From contig JACVQI010000162.1 of assembly GCA_015661095.1 (NCBI GenBank), positions 1 through 5,740 on the forward strand: a stretch of 5,740 nt of DNA, in the 5' to 3' direction. Source of the DNA: Gammaproteobacteria bacterium (lineage in GTDB: Bacteria; Pseudomonadota; Gammaproteobacteria; Eutrophobiales; Eutrophobiaceae). Shown here one piece after another: positions 1-5,740 of this stretch. Each line of letters opens with the position of its first letter. The stretch's first letter is position 1. The notes under the pieces were generated by a model, which was given only the letters and a program-made list of their open reading frames with translations, was not told the DNA's origin and did not search any database. A program made the position numbers and the translations under genes.

Positions 1-389
1 GTTTGTTGGATCCATTATTTAATGAGGTGTTGGCCGATGATAATACCGACGTCGCCATCAGTCATTGGCGTCCGGCCGTGGACATCAAGGAGGAGGATAG
101 CCGCTTCCTGATCAAGGCCGATATCCCGGGTGTGGACCCGAAAGATATCGAGATCACCATGGAAGACGGTGTCCTGACCATCAAAGGCGAGCGCGTCTCC
201 GAGAAGGAAGAAAAACGGGAAGACTATCGCCGCGTGGAACGTAGCCGTGGTACTTTTTACCGCCGCTTCAGTCTGCCCGATACGGCGGATGCCGAAAAGA
301 TAGAGGCCAAGGGCAGGGATGGTGTGCTCGAGATCGTCATCCCGAAGCAAGACAAGGTTCTGCCACGCCGTATTACGGTCAAGAGCTAA
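1..389 (+). CDS. Small heat-shock protein, Hsp20/alpha-crystallin family (5' end outside window)
   Basis: Hsp20 proteins are ATP-independent cytoplasmic holdases that bind unfolding proteins and pass them to DnaK/ClpB. The window opens inside the gene; about 128 codons are present and the in-frame TTG at position 3 is an internal Leu, not a start. Typical Hsp20s are about 140-150 residues, so only a short N-terminal arm is missing. The alpha-crystallin domain begins near the WRPAVDIKEED stretch. It contains the conserved IPGVDPKDIEI and GVLTIKGER strands, a charged EKEEKREDYRRVERS loop, the FYRRFSLPD motif and the GVLEIVIPK strand. The C-terminus carries an I-x-V anchor (ITV in RRITVKS) that normally mediates oligomer assembly. 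The gene is followed at once by a strong intrinsic terminator, so it ends its transcription unit. Family assignment is secure; which paralogue (IbpA-like or another class) cannot be decided. Confidence 0.96.
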   Translation, partial: LLDPLFNEVLADDNTDVAISHWRPAVDIKEEDSRFLIKADIPGVDPKDIEITMEDGVLTIKGERVSEKEEKREDYRRVERSRGTFYRRFSLPDTADAEKIEAKGRDGVLEIVIPKQDKVLPRRITVKS

Positions 390-405
390 GCATCCTCCTC
401 CAACC

Positions 406-430
406 AGGCGGGGCTCAGGCCCCGCCTTTT
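406..430 (+). terminator. Rho-independent terminator after the Hsp20 gene
   Basis: A perfect 9-bp GC-rich stem (AGGCGGGGC at 406-414, GCCCCGCCT at 419-427) with a TCAG tetraloop runs directly into TTTTGTTT. It starts 17 bases after the Hsp20 stop codon. It is a textbook intrinsic terminator and isolates the Hsp20 gene from the protease gene downstream. Confidence 0.93.
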
Positions 431-443
431 GTTTAGGGGTTAT

Positions 444-471
444 TGAACTTTCCGTGCCGGGTGATACTAAC
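444..471 (+). promoter_or_regulatory. Candidate sigma-E (RpoE/AlgU) type promoter of the protease gene
   Basis: TGAACTT (444-450) and ACTAAC (466-471) are separated by 15 bases. The sigma-E consensus is GGAACTT, about 16 bases, then TCTAA/TCTGA, so each box differs at one position and spacing is one base short. The predicted transcription start lies near 477, about 25 bases before the protease ATG and after the Hsp20 terminator. DegP/MucD genes are classic sigma-E/AlgU targets, which supports the reading. An overlapping sigma-70 reading also exists: TTGAAC at 443-448, 16 bases, then TGaTACTAA as an extended -10. Sequence alone cannot separate the two. Confidence 0.5.
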
Positions 472-502
472 AACCTACCAGTTGCGAAAACGGGAGACAG
501 AT

Positions 503-1842
503 ATGGGGTTAAAATTTAAATACCTGACAACCTGGCTTAGCGGTTTATTGATGCTATTGAGCGCCAACATGGGACAGGCAGCGTTGCCGCTGGCGGTCAA
601 TGGCGATGAGCTACCAAGTCTGGCGCCGATGCTGGATCAGGTGACACCCGCGGTTGTGAACATCGCCACCGAGGGACGCGTGCAACTCCAGCAAAATCCC
701 TTATCCGCCGACCCGTTTTTTCGACAATTTTTTAATCTGCCAAACCAGCCCCTGGAACGCAAAACCCAGAGCCTCGGCTCCGGCGTGATAGTCGATGCCA
801 GGCAGGGCCTGGTGCTGACGAATAATCATGTGATCGCCAATGCCGTGCAGATCACAGTCACGCTCCGGGACGGCCGGCAACTGGCGGCCGAAATCATCTC
901 CCAGCGGAGAATTTGACGGAGGTGAAACCGGCCAATTCGGATAAATTGCGGGTTGGTGATTTCGTAGTCGCCATCGGCAATCCGTTCGGCCTTGGCCAAA
1001 CCGTTACATCCGGTATCGTCAGCGCCTTGAGCCGCAGTGGTTTGGGCATTGAGGATTACGAGGATTTTATCCAGACCGATGCCTCCATCAATCCGGGCAA
1101 TTCCGGTGGTGCGCTGGTGAATCTGCGCGGCGAGCTGGTCGGCATCAATACCGCCATCATTTCACAAAACGGCGGTAACGTCGGTATTGGCCTGGCCATC
1201 CCCATCAACCTGGCCATGCAAATCACCAATCAATTGCTGGACAAAGGCAAGGTCGATCGGGGTTATATTGGCATCAAGACACAGGACCTGACGCCTGAGC
1301 TGGCAGTAGCCTTCGGTCTCGGCAATCAGCAAGGGGCGGCGATCGTCAGCGTCCTGCAGGATTCGCCGGCATTTAAGGCGGGTATCAAGCCAGGGGATAT
1401 CGTCACTGCCGTGAATAATAAGAATGTCCGGAACGCCCAGGATGTGTTGAATCAGATCGGGCTCGTGCAGGTCGGCGAAAAAATCAATCTCAATATTGTC
1501 CGCGATGGTAAAAAGATTTCCGTGGTTGCGGAGATCGGTTCCAGCCAGGATGTGTCTACCCCGGAACGAGTGATTAATACGCGATTGGAAGGTGTTACCG
1601 TCGGTGATATCAAGGAAAACCACGCCTACTACGGCCGGATCAATGGAGTTCTGGTCATGAATGTGCTGCGGGGCAGTATCGCCTGGAACAGCGGCATGCG
1701 CAGCGGGGATATCATTACCTCGCTGAACCACGAAACAATTATGAACCTGGCGCAATTTTTACAGATTGTGAATAACAACAATGAGCCTCTGCTGCTGCGC
1801 ATCGTTAGAGGTAACACCGCCGCCTTTCTGGTGATTAAATAG
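503..1842 (+). pseudogene. degQ: DegQ/DegP (Do-family) periplasmic serine protease, inactivated by an internal frameshifting deletion
   Basis: Do-family proteases degrade or chaperone misfolded periplasmic proteins. The ATG at 503 follows GGGAGA (492-497) and opens a signal peptide: basic MGLKFK start, hydrophobic core, probable cleavage after GQA (residue 26). The protease domain shows LGSGVIV and TNNHVI with catalytic His109 (827-829). The frame then stops at TGA 914-916. The family continues in another frame from about 901-904 (PAENLTEV...), with GNSGG and catalytic Ser (1102-1104), PDZ1 (about 1255-1540), PDZ2 (about 1582-1839) and a normal end FLVIK. Roughly 12 residues between AEIIS and PAENL, the family's DP-x-TD-x-A-L-L segment with the catalytic Asp, are absent from all frames. 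This implies loss of about 35-38 bases. Restored length would be about 458 residues, normal for DegQ. An assembly or sequencing error remains possible. DegQ, DegP and MucD cannot be separated by eye. Confidence 0.88.
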
Positions 1843-1985
1843 AACCTATCTCAAAATAGCTGCGCTGGATGATACTTCGTTAAAAACGGGCTCAAAATGC
1901 TCATGTACTGATCGTGTACACTCCGCTTTCTCGCCCGTTTTCGCCTTGACTCATCGGCGCTCGCTTAATTTTGAGAAAGGTTCTA
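1840..1985. mobile_element. MITE-like palindromic element inserted in the protease stop codon
   Basis: The two ends are near-perfect inverted repeats: GAACCTATCTCAAAAT from 1842, and the complement of ATTTTGAGAAAGGTTC ending at 1983, one mismatch in 16. Inverted similarity continues inward: AAAACGGGC near 1883-1891 pairs with GCCCGTTTT near 1933-1941, and TGTAC (1904-1908) pairs with GTACA (1916-1920). The symmetry centre at about 1912.5 is exactly the midpoint. A TA dinucleotide flanks each end (1840-1841 and 1984-1985), as expected of a target duplication made by Tc1/mariner-IS630-like or some IS5-group transposases. An AAT duplication (1838-1840 and 1985-1987) is the alternative. The 142-bp body has no coding potential, so it would be a non-autonomous element. 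Transcribed, it would fold into one long imperfect hairpin that could affect 3' ends of the upstream mRNA. Confidence 0.8.
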
Positions 1986-2001
1986 ATTATCTACTGCTGC
2001 A

Positions 2002-2030
2002 TCGATCTGAATAACTCAATTCAGCATCGA
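2002..2030 (+). other. Stem-loop, probably the displaced 3' hairpin of the protease gene
   Basis: TCGATCTGAA (2002-2011) pairs with TTCAG (2020-2024) plus ATCGA (2026-2030). This makes a 10-bp stem with a single bulged C at 2025 and an 8-base loop. No run of T follows, so it is not a clear intrinsic terminator. If the inserted element is removed, the stem would begin about 17-20 bases after the protease stop. That position would suit an original terminator or mRNA-stabilising hairpin. Confidence 0.45.
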
Positions 2031-2082
2031 CTTTCGCTGCCGACGGGTGGAGAATAGCCACCGGTAGACCATTGGCAGAGAC

Positions 2083-3150
2083 ATGACCGCACCAGCACGT
2101 AACAAGACCCGGGGCAGGGGCACCACATCTAAAGTTGATCCCCGCTATCTGGAACTCCAGCGCGAATCAGTTGCGGATGGCTGGTATGAAGAGGAAGCGC
2201 CGGCCAAAATCAAAACCCAGGTGACGGTGGAAAGACCCAGGACCATCATCAGCCGCAACCAGTCCCCGGATATACCGTTTGAACAATCGATCAATCCCTA
2301 CCGCGGCTGTGAACACGGCTGCATCTACTGCTATGCGCGCCCCACGCATGCCTATATGGATCTGTCGCCCGGGATAGATTTTGAATCCCGATTGTTCGTT
2401 AAGGAGAATGCTGCGGAATTATTGCGATGTGAACTCGACCAGACGGGTTATGTCTGCAAGCCCATCGCCCTGGGGGCCAATACCGATCCCTATCAGCCGT
2501 TGGAAAGAGATCGAAAGATCACCAGGAGCATCATTGAAGTATTGGCCGAATATCAGCACCCTTTGACCATCGTCACCAAATCCCGGCTGGTGCAGCGCGA
2601 TATCGATTTGCTGACGCCCATGGCGAAACTGGATTTATGTAAGGTGTTTGTTTCGGTGACGACCCTGGATGTGGATCTGGCCAGAGTCATGGAACCACGG
2701 GCGAGTTCCCCGGCCAGTCGGCTGGAAACGGTGGCGCGGCTTGCTGAAGCCGGGATTCCGACCGGGGTATTGTTCGCGCCGGTGATCCCGGCCCTGAATG
2801 ACATGGACCTGGAGGCGGTGCTGGAAGCCGCGGCTGCGGCCGGCGCGGAATCAGCTGGTTATATCATGTTGCGATTGCCGCGCGAGATAAAACAGTTATT
2901 CGAGGAATGGCTCGATACGCATGTGCCCTTAAAAGCCAGGCATGTCATGCAATTGATCCGGGATCTGCGCGGTGGCCGGGAAAATGATCCGAATTTTTTC
3001 AGCCGGCATCAGGGTACGGGGGTCTTCGCCGAACTGATTAATCAGCGCTTCGCACAGGCCTGTCGGAGGCTGGGATTGAACCAGCAGGAGCGGGAACTGG
3101 ACACCTCCAGATTTCGGTGTAAACGGGCATCGCAATTGACGCTTTTTTAG
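2083..3150 (+). CDS. Radical SAM protein, PA0069 family (SplB-like)
   Basis: This 355-residue cytoplasmic protein belongs to the radical SAM superfamily, in which a [4Fe-4S] cluster cleaves S-adenosylmethionine to start radical chemistry. The cluster motif C-x3-C-x2-C is present as Cys76, Cys80 and Cys83 in YRGCEHGCIYCYARP. The neighbouring residues, including the THAYMDLSPGIDFES stretch, match the PA0069 group, which is related to spore photoproduct lyase-like proteins (COG1533). Downstream are GANTDPYQPLE, the TIVTKS strand and the MEPRASSP stretch, all typical of the group. The C-terminus ends in QLTLF. The length fits the family and nothing looks truncated. The ATG at 2083 is the only plausible start: an in-frame TAG lies at 2065-2067, and the Shine-Dalgarno (GGCAGAG) is weak and close. 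The substrate is unknown for this family, and the neighbours give no clue to it. No convincing promoter is visible upstream. Confidence 0.93.
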   Translation: MTAPARNKTRGRGTTSKVDPRYLELQRESVADGWYEEEAPAKIKTQVTVERPRTIISRNQSPDIPFEQSINPYRGCEHGCIYCYARPTHAYMDLSPGIDFESRLFVKENAAELLRCELDQTGYVCKPIALGANTDPYQPLERDRKITRSIIEVLAEYQHPLTIVTKSRLVQRDIDLLTPMAKLDLCKVFVSVTTLDVDLARVMEPRASSPASRLETVARLAEAGIPTGVLFAPVIPALNDMDLEAVLEAAAAAGAESAGYIMLRLPREIKQLFEEWLDTHVPLKARHVMQLIRDLRGGRENDPNFFSRHQGTGVFAELINQRFAQACRRLGLNQQERELDTSRFRCKRASQLTLF

Positions 3151-3389
3151 AGTGTTTGTCAGCGCGGCCGCACCGCCCATGATTGACTGCGGCACTGTTT
3201 GATAAATATCAATAAATACAGCAACCTCTGCTTAACCGGAGTTTCCACACATCCCGGTTTAAATGATAGACTCTGGGATAATATCAACGATTAAAACTGG
3301 CAGCCGGTATCGATATTGAAACGTCTGCCCGGGAACATGCCCGGCATATTCCATAACTAAAATAAGCAGTACACAGGGGAAAGCTATTC
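3151..3389 (+). other. Regulatory intergenic region upstream of the EF-G-like gene
   Basis: These 239 bases hold no gene. In order they contain a perfect FNR/ANR-type palindrome (3199-3212), an inverted repeat AACCGG/CCGGTT (3234-3239 and 3254-3259), and a possible weak promoter (TCCACA at 3244-3249, 17 bases, then TG-a-TAGACT ending at 3272). A hairpin follows, with TGCCCGGG (3326-3333) pairing with CCCGGCA (3340-3346) through one bulge. A strong ribosome-binding site AGGGGA (3375-3380) lies 9 bases before the ATG. Neither hairpin is followed by a T run, so a terminator for the radical SAM gene is not evident. Confidence 0.5.
3199..3212. promoter_or_regulatory. FNR/ANR-type binding site (perfect TTGAT-N4-ATCAA)
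   Basis: TTGATAAATATCAA matches the FNR/ANR/DNR consensus TTGAT-N4-ATCAA at all ten specified bases. It lies 49 bases after the radical SAM stop and 177 bases before the EF-G-like ATG, so it could only control the latter on this strand. Its centre (3205.5) is about 73 bases upstream of the start predicted from the weak promoter at 3244-3272. That is near the -71.5 position used by upstream-acting FNR sites. The promoter assignment is weak, so the function remains an inference. Confidence 0.5.
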
Positions 3390-5438
3390 ATGGCCAACTA
3401 CAGCACTGAAAACATCCGCAATATCGCTATCACCGGTCATGGCAATACCGGCAAGACCACCCTGGTTGAGGCGCTGCTGTTTAAGGCCGGAGCAATCAAT
3501 CAAATGGGCGCCATCGAAAAGGGCACCACGGTTTGCGATTTCGATCCCCAGGAAAAAGAGCACCAGCATTCGCTGGACAGCGCCATAGCCAGCATCGATT
3601 ATCAGGGTATGCACATCAATCTAATCGATACGCCCGGTTATCCGGATTTTATCGGCAAGACCCTGGCCGTGCTGCCTGCAGTGGAGACCTGCGTTGTTGT
3701 CATCAACGCCCAGACCGGTATCGAAATGGTGACCGGCAAAATGATGGAAGTTGCCAGGACCCGGCAACTGGACCGGTTGATCATCATCAACAAGATCGAC
3801 GTCGAGGAGGTAGATCTCGAGGGCTTGCTGGCGCAGATTAAGGAGACCTATGGCAATGAATGCCTGCCGCTGAATCTGCCGGCAAACGATGGCAAGGAAG
3901 TGGTGGACTGTTTTTTTCAGTCCTCCGGCAAAGCCACGGATTTTTCCTCGGTGGCGGAGGCCCATACCAATATCGTCGATCAGGTGGTGGAACTCGACGA
4001 GAAACTCATGGAGATCTATCTGGAACAGGATCAGGCCATCACCCCCGAACAATTGCATGAACCTTTTGAACAGGCTCTCAGGGAAGGCCACCTGATCCCG
4101 GTGTGTTTCGTGTCATCCAGAACCGGGGCCGGAATCCCGGAGTTGCTGAATATCTTCGCCAAACTCATGCCTAATCCGATGGAGGGTAATCCGCCCCAGT
4201 TTTACAAGGGCCAGGGCGAGAACAAGCAGGAACTCAGCATCAAGCCGGATGCCAGCGCCCATGCCCTGGCGCATGTATTCAAGATTAATATCGATCCGTT
4301 TGTCGGCAGAATGGGAGTGTTCCGCATCCACCAGGGAACGATTAAAAAAGACAGCCAGTTATTCATCGGCGACGCCAGGAAACCGTTCAAGGTCGGCCAT
4401 CTGTTAAAACTGCAGGGCAAGGAGCACATCGAGATAGCGCAAGGCATACCCGGAGACATCTGCGCGGTCGCCAAGGTAGATGACATGGTATTCGACTCCG
4501 TGCTGCACGATTCCCATGACGAGGACGAATTGCATTTACGTTCCATACACTTTCCGGAACCGATGTATGGTCTGGCTATTACCACAAAAAGTCGCGGGGA
4601 CGAGCAGAAGATCTCCGATGCCCTGCATAGGGTCCAGGCCGAGGATCAGAGTTTCCGGGTGGAACATAACAAGACCCTGAATGAAACAGTCATCAAGGGG
4701 TTGGGTGAATTGCACCTGCGCATGATCCTGGAGAAATTGAAAAACCGCTACCACGTCGAAGTGGATACCCATCCGCCGAAGATCGCCTATACCGAAACCA
4801 TTACCGCGAAGGCGGAAGGCCATTACCGGCATAAGAAGCAGACCGGCGGCGCCGGGCAGTTCGGTGAAGTCTATTTACGCGTGGAGCCGAAGCCGCGCGG
4901 CGAAGGTTTCGAATTCGTCGACGGTGTTGTCGGCGGGGCCATCCCCAGGCAGTATCTCCCGGCGGTTGAAAAGGGTGTCCGCCAGATGTTGGTGGAGGGC
5001 GCTATCGCCGGCTATCCACTGCAGGACCTGCTAGTGGAGGTCTATGATGGAAAATACCATCCGGTGGATTCCAAGGAAGTGGCCTTCGTCTCCGCCGGTA
5101 GAAAAGCGTTCCTCGATGCCATCCAGAAGGCGAAGCCGGTGGTGCTGGAACCGATTGTTGAGATCGCCGTTACCGCGCCCAATAACGCCACGGGCGATAT
5201 CGCGGCCGACCTGTCCGGTAGACGCGGCCGCATCAGTAATACCATCACCTTGACCGGCGGCGTCACGACCACGACCGGTCTGGTGCCACTTAGTGAACTC
5301 GGCAGTTACCAGTCGCAATTGAAATCGATGACTGGCGGTACCGGCTCCTATTCCATCAGCCTGAGTCATTACGATCCGGTGCCGGCCAAAACCCAGAAAG
5401 AATTGGTGGCAGCTTTCAAACCGGCGGCCGAAGAGTAG
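3390..5438 (+). CDS. fusA2: Elongation factor G-like translational GTPase (EF-G-2-type paralogue)
   Basis: EF-G drives tRNA-mRNA translocation on the ribosome at the cost of GTP. This 682-residue protein has all five EF-G domains. The G domain (about 10-262) contains P-loop G16HGNTGKT23, DTPG (80-83) and NKID (134-137). Domain II is about 285-385, III about 390-460, IV about 465-590 (loop histidine in KYHPVDSKE), and V about 592-672. It is not the housekeeping EF-G, whose P-loop reads AHIDAGKT and whose G3 motif reads DTPGH. Here the P-loop is GHGNTGKT, G3 is DTPGY, and the switch I stretch RGITI is replaced by HQHSL. These traits resemble EF-G-2 of Thermus thermophilus; the symbol is used by that analogy. 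The role of this class is unsettled. The ATG has a good AGGGGA ribosome-binding site 9 bases upstream. The gene stands alone, without the rpsL-rpsG-tufA context of the main fusA. It ends in a GC-rich hairpin overlapping its stop. Confidence 0.93.
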   Translation: MANYSTENIRNIAITGHGNTGKTTLVEALLFKAGAINQMGAIEKGTTVCDFDPQEKEHQHSLDSAIASIDYQGMHINLIDTPGYPDFIGKTLAVLPAVETCVVVINAQTGIEMVTGKMMEVARTRQLDRLIIINKIDVEEVDLEGLLAQIKETYGNECLPLNLPANDGKEVVDCFFQSSGKATDFSSVAEAHTNIVDQVVELDEKLMEIYLEQDQAITPEQLHEPFEQALREGHLIPVCFVSSRTGAGIPELLNIFAKLMPNPMEGNPPQFYKGQGENKQELSIKPDASAHALAHVFKINIDPFVGRMGVFRIHQGTIKKDSQLFIGDARKPFKVGHLLKLQGKEHIEIAQGIPGDICAVAKVDDMVFDSVLHDSHDEDELHLRSIHFPEPMYGLAITTKSRGDEQKISDALHRVQAEDQSFRVEHNKTLNETVIKGLGELHLRMILEKLKNRYHVEVDTHPPKIAYTETITAKAEGHYRHKKQTGGAGQFGEVYLRVEPKPRGEGFEFVDGVVGGAIPRQYLPAVEKGVRQMLVEGAIAGYPLQDLLVEVYDGKYHPVDSKEVAFVSAGRKAFLDAIQKAKPVVLEPIVEIAVTAPNNATGDIAADLSGRRGRISNTITLTGGVTTTTGLVPLSELGSYQSQLKSMTGGTGSYSISLSHYDPVPAKTQKELVAAFKPAAEE

Positions 5439-5447
5439 CCCGCCGGT
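5420..5447 (+). terminator. Possible terminator hairpin overlapping the EF-G-like stop codon
   Basis: ACCGGCGG (5420-5427) and CCGCCGGT (5440-5447) form a perfect 8-bp GC-rich stem whose loop contains the TAG stop (5436-5438). The T-rich stretch CTTATTTTAT begins only about 7 bases beyond the stem, which is farther than in a standard intrinsic terminator. It is therefore a candidate only. Confidence 0.4.
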
Positions 5448-5567
5448 CCGCAGCTTATTTTATAAATAATCCTCATAAGCTTATGTATAACTGGTGCTTT
5501 CAATCAGTACTGAATATTGATATCTTTGGCTCTTCTAAATCCTGACTAAAACCGTAGGTTATTAGCT
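5448..5567 (+). promoter_or_regulatory. AT-rich leader of the sulfite reductase gene with small palindromes
   Basis: This short gap is clearly richer in A and T than the genes on either side. It contains two perfect palindromes, CATAAGCTTATG (5474-5485) and TCAGTACTGA (5504-5513), and several TTAT/ATAA words from about 5453 to 5490. A -10-like TATAAC lies at 5486-5491 and a -35-like TTGATA at 5517-5522, but neither has a good partner at normal spacing. CysB sites are rich in TTAT/ATAA words, so a CysB-type control region is conceivable but unproven. Confidence 0.35.
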
Positions 5568-5740
5568 TTGTATCAATACGACCAATACGATCAGACCATC
5601 GTCGACGAACGGGTGGCGCAATTTCGGGATCAAACCCGCCGCTTCCTGGCGGGTGAACTCACGGAAGATGAATTCAGACCGTTACGGCTGATGAATGGTC
5701 TGTACATCCAGACACACGCCCCCATGTTGCTGGTATCAAT
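5568..5740 (+). CDS. cysI: Nitrite/sulfite reductase hemoprotein, CysI-type (3' end outside window)
   Basis: Assimilatory sulfite reductase hemoprotein reduces sulfite to sulfide at a siroheme coupled to a [4Fe-4S] cluster, supplying sulfide for cysteine synthesis. Only the first 57 codons and two bases are present. The N-terminus LYQYDQYDQTIVDERVAQF, then RDQTRRFLAGEL, EDEFRPLRLMNGLYIQ and HAPMLLVS match the opening of the Pseudomonas-type CysI (nitrite/sulfite reductase) family closely. The siroheme and cluster cysteines lie far downstream, outside the window. The start is assigned to TTG at 5568: a TAA at 5547-5549 blocks extension, no ATG or GTG lies in between, and TAGGT (5555-5559) gives a modest ribosome-binding site. 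Family members begin M-Y-x-Y-D at exactly this point. Whether the enzyme prefers sulfite or nitrite cannot be told from this fragment. Confidence 0.88.
   Translation, partial: MYQYDQYDQTIVDERVAQFRDQTRRFLAGELTEDEFRPLRLMNGLYIQTHAPMLLVS

Noticed and set aside
443..502. ATG at 443 as an earlier start for the protease, adding 20 residues
   Set aside because: It would overlap the promoter-like boxes, has no Shine-Dalgarno, and would put a polar stretch ahead of a normal signal peptide. The ATG at 503 has GGGAGA upstream and opens directly with a standard signal sequence.
901..930. Programmed frameshift, or a separate gene starting at TTG 913 or GTG 922
   Set aside because: No slippery heptamer is visible. 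A frameshift would not supply the missing Asp segment. The second part begins in the middle of the protease fold, and GGAGG at 918-922 has no spacing to the GTG.
1162..1755. Long antisense open frame within the protease gene, and similar antisense frames in the Hsp20 and EF-G-like genes
   Set aside because: They mirror the coding strand's codon bias, match no family I recognise, and overlap clearly coding, well-conserved domains.
1843..1985. Small gene or CRISPR-like repeat in the gap after the protease
   Set aside because: The structure is a single whole-length palindrome, with no spaced direct repeats and no open frame with a start and ribosome-binding site.
3277..3287. Second FNR/ANR box
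   Set aside because: The ATCAA half is present, but the left half reads TGGGA at the required spacing. It is noted only as a possible degenerate copy.
3316..3363. Sigma-70 promoter from TTGAAA (3316-3321) with TATTCC or TAAAAT (3358-3363)
   Set aside because: Spacings of about 25 and 36 bases are far outside the usable range, and no other -35-like hexamer pairs with TAAAAT.

Overview
The window reads as a chromosomal segment of a proteobacterium, most likely a gammaproteobacterium. The predicted proteins look like gammaproteobacterial versions of Hsp20, DegQ/MucD-type protease, the PA0069-type radical SAM protein and a Pseudomonas-type CysI. This placement comes from remembered family features, not from a database search. 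All genes lie on the + strand, and base composition looks even across the coding regions.

Layout: (1) 1-389 is the 3' part of a small heat-shock protein gene, closed by a strong intrinsic terminator at 406-430. (2) 443-471 is a candidate envelope-stress (sigma-E type) promoter, followed at 503-1842 by a DegQ/DegP-family periplasmic protease gene. That gene is broken: about 35-38 bases are missing near 898-904. The loss shifts the frame and removes the segment that should carry the catalytic Asp. (3) 1840-1985 is a non-coding, MITE-like palindromic element inserted exactly in the protease stop codon. It turned an inferred TAA into TAG, so the protein end is unchanged. A stem-loop just beyond it (2002-2030) is probably the protease gene's original 3' hairpin. 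(4) 2083-3150 is a radical SAM protein of the SplB-like/PA0069 family. (5) 3151-3389 is an intergenic region with a perfect FNR/ANR-type palindrome, two hairpins and a clear Shine-Dalgarno. (6) 3390-5438 is a divergent elongation factor G paralogue (EF-G-2 type) with all five domains but altered switch regions. (7) 5439-5567 is an AT-rich leader with small palindromes. (8) 5568-5740 is the start of a nitrite/sulfite reductase (CysI-type) gene that opens with TTG and runs off the end.

The first two genes share a protein quality-control theme, cytoplasmic holdase and periplasmic protease, but a terminator and a promoter separate them. The other genes appear to be independent single-gene units. 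I see no phage, CRISPR, toxin-antitoxin or tRNA features and no obvious new multi-gene system. The most notable points are the protease lesion, the stop-codon element insertion, the FNR-like box upstream of the EF-G paralogue and the altered GTPase motifs of that paralogue.
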